Positions 42,794 to 53,843 of a stretch of DNA of 64,000 bases are shown here, in pieces. Positions within the stretch are counted from its first letter, which is position 1; the number at the start of each line of letters is the position of its first letter. The notes below the pieces were generated by a model. The model saw only the letters and a list, made by a program, of their open reading frames with translations, made no database searches and was not told where the DNA came from. Origin of the DNA: Massilia sp. HP4 (GTDB taxonomy: Bacteria; Pseudomonadota; Gammaproteobacteria; Burkholderiales; Burkholderiaceae_D); contig NZ_STGG01000064.1 in assembly GCF_005222695.1 (NCBI RefSeq), positions 213,185 through 277,184 on the forward strand, written 5' to 3'. A program made the position numbers and the translations under genes.

Positions 42794-43969
42794 TCAGTTC
42801 ATGACGTTCAGTTCTTCGGTGCGGCGCGGCGGGTAGGAATCCCAACGGTTGCACCCCGGGCATTGCCAGTAGAACTGGCGCGCCTTGAAGCCGCAGTGGC
42901 TGCACTGGTAGCGCGCCAGCTTCTGCGTATAGCGCTGCACCAGGTTCTTGACCATCGACAGCTCTTCCCAGATATTCGCCGGCGCATCCATCAGGCGCGC
43001 TTCCAGCAATTTATCCAGGCCCAGCAGGGTTGGGTTGCGGCGCAATTCCTCCACCACCAGTTCCTTGGCCGCCTGCACGCCGTCGAGTTCGATGACGGCC
43101 TTGAACACGACTTCGATCAGGTCGATCGACGAGGCCTCGGCCAGGTAGGATTTGAGCAGGTTGACGCCCTCTTGCGGGCGGCCGACCTTGCGGTAGCCAT
43201 CCATAAGGCGGGTGGCGACCAGGGCCACGTGCGGCACGCTCTGCTGCTCGACGCGGCGCCAGGTCTTCAAGGCCTCTTCGACGTCGCCCTGGGCCAGCAG
43301 CGCGTCGCCGCGCAGGATGGTGGCGCGTACGCTGTGGCGGTCGGCTTCCAGCGCCTTCTCGAGCAATAGCATGGCGTCGCTCGGCGCCATGTGCACCAGC
43401 GCATCCTGGGCCAGTTCGCAATAGAACTGGGCGATCTCCTTTTGGCGGGAACCGGCGCCCGATTCCTGCAGGCCTTCGGCCGCCGCGATGGCGCGCTTCC
43501 ACTCCTTCTCGCGCTGGTAGATCTCGAGCAGCGAACGGCGCGCCTTCACCGCATACGAGGTGTCGACCAGCTGGTTGAAGGTCTCTTCGGCGCGATCGAG
43601 CAGGCCGGCCTTCAGGTAGTCGATGCCGAGCTCATATTGCGCATGCGCCTTGTCCTCGACCGGCAGGTCGGGCCGCGCCAGCAGGTTCTGGTGCACCCGG
43701 ATGGCGCGCTCGGTCTCGCCGCGGCGGCGGAACAGATTGCCCAGCGCAAAGTGCATATCGGCCGATTCGGGGTCGAGCTTGACGATCTCGATGAAGGAAT
43801 CGATGGCCTTGTCGGGCTGGTCGTTCAGCAGGTGGTTCAAGCCCTTGAAATAGCCGCGCGGCAAGGTGCGCGACTCGGAGACCAGTTCATTGATGTCGAC
43901 CCGGGCGGCAAGCCAGCCGAGACCAAAAAAGAAGGGGATGCCAAGCAGCATCCAGAGTTCAAATTCCAT
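42794..43969 (-). CDS. lapB: Lipopolysaccharide assembly protein B (YciM)
   Basis: The protein has 391 residues: N-terminal membrane helix (LWMLLGIPFFFGLGWLAA), TPR repeats over about residues 35-340, and a rubredoxin-like C-terminal zinc site (CSHCGFKARQFYWQCPGC). LapB adapts FtsH-mediated control of LpxC. The order ihfB-lapA-lapB-rfaE1 matches betaproteobacterial genomes. Confidence 0.94.
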   Translation of the reverse strand: MEFELWMLLGIPFFFGLGWLAARVDINELVSESRTLPRGYFKGLNHLLNDQPDKAIDSFIEIVKLDPESADMHFALGNLFRRRGETERAIRVHQNLLARPDLPVEDKAHAQYELGIDYLKAGLLDRAEETFNQLVDTSYAVKARRSLLEIYQREKEWKRAIAAAEGLQESGAGSRQKEIAQFYCELAQDALVHMAPSDAMLLLEKALEADRHSVRATILRGDALLAQGDVEEALKTWRRVEQQSVPHVALVATRLMDGYRKVGRPQEGVNLLKSYLAEASSIDLIEVVFKAVIELDGVQAAKELVVEELRRNPTLLGLDKLLEARLMDAPANIWEELSMVKNLVQRYTQKLARYQCSHCGFKARQFYWQCPGCNRWDSYPPRRTEELNVMN

Positions 43970-43991
43970 GGAGTTCTTGTTTTCTTATTGT

Positions 43992-44309
43992 TCAGTGGCG
44001 CGGCGGGACCGGCGGCACGCTGTCCGGTGCTGGAGCGACCGGCGTGCCGGTGCCGGCGGCGCTCTGCAGCGACTGGATGGTGATCTTGTTGAGCCACTTC
44101 TCGCGGCGCTGGCGGAACACGGTCGGGGTCAGCGCCAGGATGCCAAGGGCGGCGCCGGCCACGAAGAACGCCAGCAGCATCAGCACCAGCGGGCCGCGCA
44201 ATTCATATTGCAGGAAGAAGTGCAGGTCGACTTCCTGGGTGTTCTTCAAGGCAAAGCCGAAGAAGAGGATGAACAGGACGATTCCGACGATGGTCGAGAC
44301 GAATTTCAT
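43992..44309 (-). CDS. lapA: Lipopolysaccharide assembly protein A (DUF1049)
   Basis: From the ATG at 44309 the protein has 105 residues. Two membrane segments (VSTIVGIVLFILFFGFAL and LVLMLLAFFVAGAALGIL) flank KNTQEVDLHFFLQYEL, the family hallmark. The tail is Pro-rich. It lies 22 bases before lapB and 103 bases after the ihfB terminator. A longer in-frame start has no good signal. Confidence 0.92.
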   Translation of the reverse strand: MKFVSTIVGIVLFILFFGFALKNTQEVDLHFFLQYELRGPLVLMLLAFFVAGAALGILALTPTVFRQRREKWLNKITIQSLQSAAGTGTPVAPAPDSVPPVPPRH

Positions 44310-44412
44310 CAGCAGGTTCCGCTGGAGAATGGTGTGAGGGCGAAGTGTCGCATATTCGCCATGATATTTCAAAATGACATGCGGCGTGGGGCCGCTGGCC
44401 GGAAGACAGGGA

Positions 44413-44442
44413 TAAAAAAACGGCACCCTTGCGGATGCCGTT
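44413..44442 (-). terminator. Rho-independent terminator after ihfB
   Basis: On the minus strand, stem ACGGCATCC / GGTGCCGT with a short loop is followed by seven T residues. Confidence 0.85.
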
Positions 44443-44462
44443 CTCGTGGACTGTGTGACGAT

Positions 44463-44768
44463 TCAATCGTTGATGATCGGTTGCCCGACCATCGCATCCA
44501 CCCGCTCGCGCAACTGCTTGCCCGGCTTGAAGTGCGGCACCCGTTTTTCGGGCACCATCACCTTGTCGCCGGACTTCGGATTGCGGCCGATGCGCGGGGG
44601 ACGGCTGTTCAGCGAAAAGCTGCCGAAACCACGGATCTCGATGCGCTGCCCGGTCGACAGGGCGTTGGTCATCGCATCGAGGATGGTCTTGACAGCGAAC
44701 TCCGCATCCTTTGCCACCAGCTGGGAATAACGCTCAGCCAGACGGTTGATCAGCTCGGATTTGGTCAT
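44463..44768 (-). CDS. ihfB: Integration host factor beta subunit
   Basis: The protein has 101 residues, a DNA-bending HU-fold protein: MTKSELINRLAERYSQL, GRGFGSF-type beta arm region (IEIRGFGSFSLNSRPPRIGR), and NPKSGDKVMVPEKRVPHFKP. It pairs with IhfA. It lies 24 bases after rpsA, as in most proteobacteria. Confidence 0.97.
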   Translation of the reverse strand: MTKSELINRLAERYSQLVAKDAEFAVKTILDAMTNALSTGQRIEIRGFGSFSLNSRPPRIGRNPKSGDKVMVPEKRVPHFKPGKQLRERVDAMVGQPIIND

Positions 44769-44792
44769 CGCAGCTCCTCAGGAAATTCCTGA

Positions 44793-46496
<1,704 letters not shown>

Positions 46497-46822
46497 AAAA
46501 GTGGGATATTTCATGTTAACCAGCAGGCCGACGAAATTGCGGACTGAACTGGGTTAGGGTTAAAACACGCCTGCATCATAAAAGCCTGTTGCAGGCACCA
46601 AAGGATGGCGGCCCTGGGGCCGCCATCCCCGCGCAGGCGGAATTCCCAGTTTGCCCGCGCACCACGGCGATGACTCGAGCCAACGGTAGGCATCGAACTG
46701 GGATTCCCGCCTGCGCGGGAATGACATTTCGACACCAACGGCTTACGCCGAAGGCATCGAAACGCCATTCAAAGTCTTTAAGAACTCTTCTTGAATACTT
46801 TTGCCGCGGTAATTCTTTCGAA
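46497..46822. other. Region between cmk and rpsA with a palindromic repeat
   Basis: No gene is seen. The stretch includes GGCGGCCC-tg-GGGCCGCC near 46607 and the large inverted repeat described separately. Confidence 0.6.
46627..46720. repeat. Inverted repeat with CCCGCCTGCGCGGG arms
   Basis: Left arm 46627-46651 (CCCGCGCAGGCGGAATTCCC) pairs with right arm 46696-46720 (GGGATTCCCGCCTGCGCGGG) across a 44-base centre. This kind of repeat, with CCCGCCTGCGCGGGAATGAC, is common in betaproteobacterial intergenic DNA, as far as I recall. Confidence 0.75.
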
Positions 46823-47485
46823 TTACTTTTGCGCATACCAGGCCAAGACCTGGTCCACCGCCTGATCCACGCCCATTTCGGACGTGTCCAGCAGATGCGC
46901 ATCGCTTGCCGGGGCTAGAGGAGCGACCGCGCGATTGGTGTCGCGCTCGTCTCTCGCCTGCAAATCTGCCAGGAGGTCGTTCATATTAGCAGAAAACCCT
47001 TTGTCAATCAATTGCTTATACCGGCGTTGCGCCCGCGCCTCGACACTTGCGGTCAAGAACACCTTCAGCTTGGCGGTCGGGAAGATCACGGTGCCCATAT
47101 CGCGCCCGTCGGCCACCAGCCCCGGCGTCTGGCGAAAGCCCAACTGCAGCCCGAACAGCGCCTGGCGCACAGTCGGCAGCGCCGCGATCTTCGACGCCAT
47201 ATTGCCGACTTCCTCGGCCCGGATCGCGTGCGTGACATCCTCGTTGGCCAGGTAGATATGCTCGCCCTGGAACCGCGCCGGCAGGTGCTCGGCCAGCTTG
47301 GCGATCGCATGCTCGTCGCGCAGTTCCACCTGACGGCGCAGCGCCTGCAGCGCCGTCAGGCGGTACAGCGCGCCCGAGTCGAGCAGGTGAAAGCTGAGAT
47401 GCCCGGCGACCCGGCTGGCGACCGTCCCCTTGCCGGATGCGGTAGGGCCGTCGATGGTGATGACTGGTACGTTCGAATTCGGCAT
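46823..47485 (-). CDS. cmk: Cytidylate kinase
   Basis: From the ATG at 47485 the protein has 220 residues. The P-loop is ITIDGPTASGKGTVASRVA; the CMP-binding motif DGRDMGTVIFP and SVEARAQRRYKQL follow. It phosphorylates CMP and dCMP. The order aroA-cmk-rpsA is conserved. Confidence 0.97.
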   Translation of the reverse strand: MPNSNVPVITIDGPTASGKGTVASRVAGHLSFHLLDSGALYRLTALQALRRQVELRDEHAIAKLAEHLPARFQGEHIYLANEDVTHAIRAEEVGNMASKIAALPTVRQALFGLQLGFRQTPGLVADGRDMGTVIFPTAKLKVFLTASVEARAQRRYKQLIDKGFSANMNDLLADLQARDERDTNRAVAPLAPASDAHLLDTSEMGVDQAVDQVLAWYAQK

Positions 47486-47516
47486 GCGGATCCTGGCAAT
47501 CAATTAAATTAACACG

Positions 47517-48848
47517 TTAAAACAACTCGTCACGGGCGATGCCCGCAAAAGCCTCGAAATAATCGGGGAAGGTCTTGGCGACGCATTTCGGATCGTTGAT
47601 GCGCATCGCGTTGCCGCGGCGCGCCTTGCCGTCCAGCGAAGCCAGCGAGAAGCACATCGCCATCCGGTGGTCGTCGTAGGTGTCGATCGTTGCCGGTTTC
47701 AGCTCTTCGGGCGGGGTGATGCGGATGTAGTCCGGCCCCTCCTCCACCTCGGCGCCGACCTTGCGCAATTCGGTCGCCATGGCCGCCAGGCGGTCGGTTT
47801 CCTTCACACGCCAGCTGGCGATATTGCGCAAGGTGCTCGGGCCGTCGGCGTACAGGGCCGCCACCGCGATCGTCATCGCCGCATCCGGGATGTGGTTGAA
47901 GTCGGCGTCGATGGCTTTCAACACACCGTTCGAACGCGCCTCGATCCAGTTGTCGCCGCGGGTGACAATGGCGCCCATGCGCTCGAGTGCGTCGGCAAAG
48001 CGCACGTCGCCCTGGATGCTCTGTTCGCCCACGCCTTCGACCCGCACCGGACCGCCGGCAATCGCGCCGGCCGCCAGGAAGTAGGACGCCGACGAAGCAT
48101 CGCCTTCGACGTGGATCGTGCCCGGACTCTGGTAGCGCTGGCCCGGGTGCACGGTGAACGAGGCCCAGCCGTTCTGCTCGACCTCGACGCCGAAGCGGCG
48201 CATCAGGTTCAGCGTGATCTCGATATACGGCTTCGAGATCAGCTCGCCGACGACGTCGATCGCCACCGGATGGGTCTTGGCCATCAGCGGCGCTGCCATC
48301 AGGAGCGCGGTCAGGAACTGGCTCGATACATTGCCGCGCACTGCGATGCGCTGCGGGTTGACGCGGCCGCGGCGAATGCGCAGCGGCGGAAAGCCCTGCT
48401 CGCCCGTGTACTCGATCTGGGCGCCGACCTCGTTCAGGGCGTCGACCAGGTCGCCGATCGGACGCTCGTGCATGCGCGAGACGCCGTGCAGCGTATAGTC
48501 GCCGCCGATCACGGCCAGGGCCGCCGTCAGCGGACGGATCGCGGTGCCGGCATTGCCCATGAACAGGTCGGCCTCACCGTTCGGCAGCTCGCCGCCATTG
48601 CCGTGCACGACCACGGTGCGCTCGTCGACCTCGTCCCACCGGATACCCAGCGAACGCAGGGCGCCCAGCATCACCATGGTGTCGTCCGAGGCCAGCAGGT
48701 CGTGGATCGTGGTCGCGCCTTCGGACAGCGCGGCCAGCAGCAGCGTGCGGTTCGAGATGCTCTTGGAGCCCGGCAGCCGCACCGTGCCTTGCGCATGCAG
48801 GACGGGTTCGAGGTCGATGTGCTGCGGGTAGTGTTTTTGCTGCGTCAT
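47517..48848 (-). CDS. aroA: 3-phosphoshikimate 1-carboxyvinyltransferase (EPSP synthase)
   Basis: The protein has 443 residues from the ATG at 48848, which overlaps the tyrA stop (ATGA). Motifs are LPGSKSISNRTLLLAAL, FMGNAGTAIRPLTAALA (phosphoenolpyruvate loop) and SWRVKETDRLAAMATELRK. Gly and Ala at the loop (GNAGTA) give the glyphosate-sensitive type I form. An in-frame extension of 71 residues is an overlap artefact. Confidence 0.97.
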   Translation of the reverse strand: MTQQKHYPQHIDLEPVLHAQGTVRLPGSKSISNRTLLLAALSEGATTIHDLLASDDTMVMLGALRSLGIRWDEVDERTVVVHGNGGELPNGEADLFMGNAGTAIRPLTAALAVIGGDYTLHGVSRMHERPIGDLVDALNEVGAQIEYTGEQGFPPLRIRRGRVNPQRIAVRGNVSSQFLTALLMAAPLMAKTHPVAIDVVGELISKPYIEITLNLMRRFGVEVEQNGWASFTVHPGQRYQSPGTIHVEGDASSASYFLAAGAIAGGPVRVEGVGEQSIQGDVRFADALERMGAIVTRGDNWIEARSNGVLKAIDADFNHIPDAAMTIAVAALYADGPSTLRNIASWRVKETDRLAAMATELRKVGAEVEEGPDYIRITPPEELKPATIDTYDDHRMAMCFSLASLDGKARRGNAMRINDPKCVAKTFPDYFEAFAGIARDELF

Positions 48849-49753
48849 GTGTTTTCCTGATTGGGCGTGCGCCGGTCCGGCGAGCCGGCCTCGATGGCCT
48901 CTTGCCACTCGCGGCGGGCGCGCTGGGCGGTCGCGTAGATTCCTTGCAAGCCGACGCCATCCGATGCCGCGAGCATGGCCCGCATCGACGTCAATTGTGC
49001 CAGATATGCATCCAGCTCGGACAGCAGTGCGGCGCGGTTGGCCAGGCTGATGTCGCGCCACATCTCGGGCGACGAACCGGCAATGCGGGTGAAGTCGCGG
49101 AAACCGCTGGCGGCGTACTGGAACAGCAGGTCGGCATGCGGCTTGGCGGCGATGTCGTCCACCAGCGCGTAGGCCAGCAGGTGCGGCAGGTGGCTGACGG
49201 CGGCGAAGACGCGATCGTGGTCGCCGGGACTGAGCGTGTGGATCACGGCGCCGCAGGCACGCCAGGCGCTGGCTACTTTTTCAATGTCGGCAGCCGCATT
49301 CTCTGGCAGCGGCGTCAGCACGCACTTCTTGCCCTGGTACAGGCCGGCCAGTGCGGCGTCCGGGCCGTTCGATTCGCTGCCCGCGATCGGGTGGCCCGGC
49401 ACGAACTGGCCTACACGATCGTTCAGCACCGCGCGCGCAGCGGCGACCACGTCGCACTTGGTGCTGCCGGCGTCGGTCACGATCGTGTGCGGCTCAAGGT
49501 GCGGCAGCAGTGCTTCGAGGATGGCCCCGGTCTGGGCCACCGGCGCGGCCAGCAACACCAGGTCCGCGCCACGCAGCGCTTCTTCGTACGACTCGCTGAC
49601 GGTGTCGACGATGCCCAACTCCAGTGCACGTGCCAGCGCCTCCGGGTGGCGGCCAATACCGACCACTTGCCCCACCTGGCCGGCGCGCTTGAGCGCCAGC
49701 GCGAACGAACCGCCGATCAGGCCGACGCCGACGATGACAACCTTGCCGAGCAT
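48845..49753 (-). CDS. tyrA: Prephenate dehydrogenase
   Basis: The protein has 302 residues. The dinucleotide motif is VIVGVGLIGGSFALALKRAG; the active site is VPGHPIAGSESNGPDAAL and VSHLPHLLAYALV. It converts prephenate to 4-hydroxyphenylpyruvate. There is no fused chorismate mutase domain; that activity is on PheA. It lies directly next to hisC. Confidence 0.96.
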   Translation of the reverse strand: MLGKVVIVGVGLIGGSFALALKRAGQVGQVVGIGRHPEALARALELGIVDTVSESYEEALRGADLVLLAAPVAQTGAILEALLPHLEPHTIVTDAGSTKCDVVAAARAVLNDRVGQFVPGHPIAGSESNGPDAALAGLYQGKKCVLTPLPENAAADIEKVASAWRACGAVIHTLSPGDHDRVFAAVSHLPHLLAYALVDDIAAKPHADLLFQYAASGFRDFTRIAGSSPEMWRDISLANRAALLSELDAYLAQLTSMRAMLAASDGVGLQGIYATAQRARREWQEAIEAGSPDRRTPNQENT

Positions 49754-50857
49754 TTAGCCGAGTGCTTTCTTTAACGCTTCGATGAAGGCTGCATTTTCTT
49801 GCGGCAGGCCGATCGAGATGCGCAGCCACTGCGGCAGGCCATAGGCGCCGACCGGACGCACGATCACGCCCTGCTTGAGCAGCGCCGTGTTCACGCGCGC
49901 GCCGGCCTGGTCATCGTTGCCGACCTTGACCAGCACGAAGTTGCCGAACGACGGCACGTATTCGAGCTTGAGCTCCTCGAAGGCCTGGACCATCTGCTGG
50001 TAGCCCGCGGCGTTGTTCTGCGCGCCCTTTTCCAGGAACGGCTTGTCGTTCAGCGCGGCGATCGCGGCGGCCTGCGCCAGCGAATTGACGTTGAACGGCT
50101 GGCGGATGCGGTTCATCAGGTCCGTCACTTCCGGCTGGGCGATGGCGAAACCCACGCGCAGGCCGGCCAGGCCGTAGGCCTTGGAGAAGGTGCGCGAGAC
50201 GACCAGGTTCGGGTACTTGCGCACCCAGCCGCTCGACTCGAACTGGTGTTCCGGCGCCAGGTATTCGTTATAGGCTTCGTCCAGCACCACGATCACGTTG
50301 GCCGGCACCTTCTGCAGGAAGGCCTCGACTTGCGCGGCCGGGATGAAGGTGCCGGTCGGGTTGTTCGGATTGGCGACATACACCAGGCGGGTCTCAAGGT
50401 CGATCGCGGCGGCCATCGCATCCAGGTCATGGCCGTAGTTCACGCTTGGGACCACGATGGCGCGTCCGCCCACGCCCTGCGTGGCCAACGCGTACACCGC
50501 GAACGAGTACTGCGAATAGACCACCGCTTCGCCTTTTTGCACGAAGGCGTGGGCGGCGATCTCGAGGATGTCGTTGCTGCCGTTGCCGAGGGTGATCCAC
50601 TCGAGCGGCACGTCGTAGCGCTGCGACAGCGCGGTTTTCAGATCGAAACCGTTGGCGTCCGGGTAGCGCCCCAGGTCGGCGGCGGCTTCGAGCATCGCGG
50701 CGCGGCTCGATTCCGGCAGGCCGAACGGATTTTCGTTGGAAGCCAGCTTGACGATGGTCGCCTCGTCGAGACCGAACTCGCGAGCGACTTCGGCGATGGG
50801 TTTGCCGGCCTGGTAAGGGGCGATGGCGCGGACGTATTCAGGACCGAATGTCGACAT
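49754..50857 (-). CDS. hisC: Histidinol-phosphate/aromatic aminotransferase
   Basis: The protein has 367 residues. PLP Lys is in VVSRTFSKAYGLAGLRVGF; the substrate region has LASNENPFGLP. It is the copy in the aromatic cluster (pheA-hisC-tyrA-aroA), so it may transaminate phenylpyruvate or arogenate as well as imidazole acetol phosphate; a second HisC in a his operon would settle which. Confidence 0.94.
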   Translation of the reverse strand: MSTFGPEYVRAIAPYQAGKPIAEVAREFGLDEATIVKLASNENPFGLPESSRAAMLEAAADLGRYPDANGFDLKTALSQRYDVPLEWITLGNGSNDILEIAAHAFVQKGEAVVYSQYSFAVYALATQGVGGRAIVVPSVNYGHDLDAMAAAIDLETRLVYVANPNNPTGTFIPAAQVEAFLQKVPANVIVVLDEAYNEYLAPEHQFESSGWVRKYPNLVVSRTFSKAYGLAGLRVGFAIAQPEVTDLMNRIRQPFNVNSLAQAAAIAALNDKPFLEKGAQNNAAGYQQMVQAFEELKLEYVPSFGNFVLVKVGNDDQAGARVNTALLKQGVIVRPVGAYGLPQWLRISIGLPQENAAFIEALKKALG

Positions 50858-50874
50858 ATGTCTCTCTCTGTTTG

Positions 50875-51945
50875 TTAAAGGCTTTGCGGGTAGGAGCCCA
50901 GCACCTTGAAGAAGGCGGCGTTGTCCTTGAGTTCCTCGAGCGCGCGCGCAACGGCGGCGTCATGCACGTGGCCCTCGATATCGACGTAGAAGTAATACTC
51001 CCAGGTGCCGATGCGTGCCGGCCGCGATTCGAAGCGGGTCATCGACACGCCATGCTTTTCGAGCGGCGCCAACAGGTTGTAGACGGCGCCCGCCTTGTTC
51101 GGCACGGCCAGCACGATACCGGTGCGGTCCCTGCCCGACGGGCCGGTCTGCAGATGGCCGATCACCACGAAGCGGGTGCGGTTGTGCGGGTCGTCCTGGA
51201 TATGGGCCTGCACCACGCCCAGCTGGTACTGCTCGCCCGCCATCTCGCTGGCGATAGCGGCGACCGTCGGATCCTGGCTCGCCAGCACCGCCGCCTCGGC
51301 ATTCGAGGCCACGGCGCGCCGCTCGATCTGCGGGTGGTGCAGGTTGAGCCAGACCTGGCACTGGGCCAGCGCCTGCGAGTGCGCGCAGATGATCTTGATG
51401 CCGTCCATCGAACCGGTCTTGCTCATCAGGCTGTGGTGGACGGCGATCGAGACTTCGCCGCTGATGATGGTGGTGGTCCCCAAGAGCAGGTCGAGCGAAC
51501 GGTTGATCGCGCCTTCGGACGAATTCTCGACCGGGACCACGCCGAAGTCGGCGGTGCCGGCCTCGGTGGCGCGGAACACCTCGTCGATCGACACGCAGGG
51601 CAGCGTCTCGATGGCGGTGCCGAACTGCTGGAATACGGCCTGCTCGCTGAAGGTGCCGGTCGGGCCGAGATAGGCGACCGTGACGCGCTTCTCGAGCGCG
51701 CGGCAGGACGACATGATCTCGCGAAAGATCGTTTGTACGTCCTTGTCCTTGAGCGGGCCGGGGTTGCGCTCGGCCACGCCGCGCAGCACCTGGGCTTCGC
51801 GCTCGGGGCGGAAGACCGGGGCGTTGGTTTCGGCCTTGACATGGCCGACTTCTTGCGCGACCTTGCCGCGCTCGCTCAACAGCGAGAGGATTTGCGCGTC
51901 GATCGCATCGATGCGTTCGCGCAGGGGTTTGAGTTTGTCTGTCAT
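50875..51945 (-). CDS. pheA: Bifunctional chorismate mutase/prephenate dehydratase
   Basis: From the ATG at 51945 the protein has 356 residues. The AroQ mutase domain (1-85) has LRERIDAIDAQILSLLSERG and PEREAQVLRGV. The dehydratase domain (90-275) has VAYLGPTGTFSEQA and VVPVENSSEGAINRSLD, and a C-terminal ACT domain (RTGIVLAVPNKAGAVYNLL, then SMTRFESRP) for Phe feedback. It lies 17 bases before hisC. Confidence 0.96.
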   Translation of the reverse strand: MTDKLKPLRERIDAIDAQILSLLSERGKVAQEVGHVKAETNAPVFRPEREAQVLRGVAERNPGPLKDKDVQTIFREIMSSCRALEKRVTVAYLGPTGTFSEQAVFQQFGTAIETLPCVSIDEVFRATEAGTADFGVVPVENSSEGAINRSLDLLLGTTTIISGEVSIAVHHSLMSKTGSMDGIKIICAHSQALAQCQVWLNLHHPQIERRAVASNAEAAVLASQDPTVAAIASEMAGEQYQLGVVQAHIQDDPHNRTRFVVIGHLQTGPSGRDRTGIVLAVPNKAGAVYNLLAPLEKHGVSMTRFESRPARIGTWEYYFYVDIEGHVHDAAVARALEELKDNAAFFKVLGSYPQSL

Positions 51946-52000
51946 CGTTATGCTGTGTGGTCGATTTTGTTTGCGTGCGTGTGAATCAACCGTGGGTTGC

Positions 52001-52060
52001 ACGCGTCGGCAGGAGACCTGCCGACCCTACGTAGGGTTGGCGGCTCCGCCGCCGACGCGT
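52001..52060. repeat. Two head-to-head palindromic repeat units
   Basis: Left unit on the minus strand: GTAGGGTCGGCAGG-loop-CCTGCCGACGCGT. Right unit on the plus strand (52031-52059): GTAGGGTTGGCGGCT then CCGCCGCCGACGCG. Their junction forms CCCTACGTAGGG (52025-52036). A third copy is at 39874-39902. Confidence 0.7.
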
Positions 52061-52097
52061 TCAACCGGCCGATGCGTCGTCGCGCACCCTGCCGGAA

Positions 52098-53183
52098 TCA
52101 CCGCCCTGCAAACTCGTTCAAATAATCGACGAGGGCCTGTACGCCCTCGATCGGCATCGCGTTGTAGATGGATGCCCGCATGCCGCCGACGGACTTGTGG
52201 CCCTTCAGTTGCAGCAGACCGCGCGCTTGTGCGCCGGTCAGGAATAACTGGTTCAGCGATTCGTCGCGCAGGTAAAACGGCACGTTCATGCGCGAGCGGA
52301 ATGGGCTCGCCACGCGATTGGTATAAAAATCGTCGCGATCGAGCGCCTCGTACAGCAGGCGCGACTTCTCGATATTACGTTGCTCCATCGCCGCCACGCC
52401 GCCATTCGCCTTGAGCCAGGCAAACACCAGCCCCGCGATATAGATCGAATAGGTCGGCGGCGTGTTGTACAGCGAATCGTGCTCGGCACAGGTCTTCCAG
52501 TGGAAGGCCGACGGGCACTGCGGCGACGCGTAGTCGAGCAGGTCGTCGCGCACGATCACCAGGGTCAGGCCGGCCGGCCCGATATTCTTCTGGGCGCCGG
52601 CAAAGATCACGCCGTATTTGGAAACATCGATCTTGCGCGACAGGATGTGCGAGGACATATCGGCCACGATCGGCAGGTCGGGGTCGATCTCCGGCGCGTC
52701 AGGATATTCGACGCCGTCGATGGTCTCGTTGGTGCAGATGTGCAGATAGGCCGCGTCCTGCGACAACTGCCACGACTCGCGCGCCGGGACGCGGGCGAAG
52801 CCTTCCGCCTCGCTCGATGCGGCCACGTTCACGCGCGCATAGCGCGCCGCTTCCTTGATCGACTTGCCCGACCACGAACCGGTGTGGACGAAATCGATCA
52901 CCGGGTCGCTGCGGCGGCCACTCAGGTTGAGGGGAACGATGGCGTTCTGGCCCAGTCCCCCGCCCTGCTGGAACAGGATTTTATAATTTGCCGGGACGTC
53001 CAGCAGCTCGCGCAGGTCGTCCAGCGCCTGGCGGTGGATGCTGGAAAATTCCGGACCGCGATGGCTCATCTCCATCACCGACATGCCGCTGCCGTGCCAG
53101 TCGAGCATCTCGCTCGCCGCCTGCAGCAGCACTTCTTTCGGAAGGACGGCGGGGCCGGCCGAGAAATTGAAGACGTGGGTCAT
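52098..53183 (-). CDS. serC: Phosphoserine aminotransferase
   Basis: The protein has 361 residues. The PLP Lys is in FAGAQKNIGPAGLTLVIV; N-terminal VFNFSAGPAVLPKEVL and C-terminal HKSVGGMRASIYNAMP fit SerC. It makes phosphoserine for serine and also serves pyridoxal phosphate synthesis. Order gyrA-DUF2059-serC-pheA is as expected in this group. Confidence 0.97.
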   Translation of the reverse strand: MTHVFNFSAGPAVLPKEVLLQAASEMLDWHGSGMSVMEMSHRGPEFSSIHRQALDDLRELLDVPANYKILFQQGGGLGQNAIVPLNLSGRRSDPVIDFVHTGSWSGKSIKEAARYARVNVAASSEAEGFARVPARESWQLSQDAAYLHICTNETIDGVEYPDAPEIDPDLPIVADMSSHILSRKIDVSKYGVIFAGAQKNIGPAGLTLVIVRDDLLDYASPQCPSAFHWKTCAEHDSLYNTPPTYSIYIAGLVFAWLKANGGVAAMEQRNIEKSRLLYEALDRDDFYTNRVASPFRSRMNVPFYLRDESLNQLFLTGAQARGLLQLKGHKSVGGMRASIYNAMPIEGVQALVDYLNEFAGR

Positions 53184-53201
53184 GCGGTCCTTTCGACGGT
53201 G

Positions 53202-53762
53202 TTATTTTGCCTGGGCGTTCTGCATCACTTCCAGCATCAGGCCGTTCAGGCGCGGCGCGACGATCTTCTGGCCGACCGCCATGCTCTCGGCCGCCAGGCG
53301 CGGGGACAGGGTCAGCATCTTCTGGCCCAGTGGCGTGCGGTAGAAAGCGGCCAGTTCCTTCAGCTCGGCGACGTTGTAGTGCCTGGCGTACAGCGGCCCG
53401 ATCTCGGCCATCATCTCGTCGACCAGGGCCGGATCGCGGAACATGCGGTTGATCGCCTCGGTGGCGCCCGGCAGCACCTGCTCGACCTTGTCCAGGGCCG
53501 CCTTCTTCTTGTCGTCGCTGGCGGTCGGATCGGCATTGATCACGGCCGTCATCTGCGAGCGCATCATCTGCGGCAGCGCCTTCTCCATCTCGGTGAACGA
53601 GGCCATCATCATCTTGCGCACATCCATCGCCGCCAGCAATTCCTTGACGGCGGCAGCTTCCTGGGCGCTGGGAGCGGCCGGTGCGGCGCCTTGCGCAAAC
53701 GCGGGTGCAGGCGCGCCGGCAAAGGCGGCGGCACAGGTCACGGCGAGGAGGAGTTTTTTCAT
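53202..53762 (-). CDS. DUF2059 family exported protein
   Basis: From the ATG at 53762 the protein has 186 residues. Signal peptide (LLLAVTCAAAFAGAPAPAFA), Ala/Pro linker, then the family core (VKELLAAMDVRKMMMASF, ELKELAAFYRTPLGQKML). DUF2059 proteins are periplasmic and helical; the function is not established. It sits between gyrA and serC. Confidence 0.85.
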   Translation of the reverse strand: MKKLLLAVTCAAAFAGAPAPAFAQGAAPAAPSAQEAAAVKELLAAMDVRKMMMASFTEMEKALPQMMRSQMTAVINADPTASDDKKKAALDKVEQVLPGATEAINRMFRDPALVDEMMAEIGPLYARHYNVAELKELAAFYRTPLGQKMLTLSPRLAAESMAVGQKIVAPRLNGLMLEVMQNAQAK

Positions 53763-53843
53763 TGGTTTCCCAAGCGGGCGCTGGCGCCCATTGAATTGAA
53801 CAAAGGGGGCAAGCACCGGCTCAGCGCTTGCCCCCTGGCGCCA

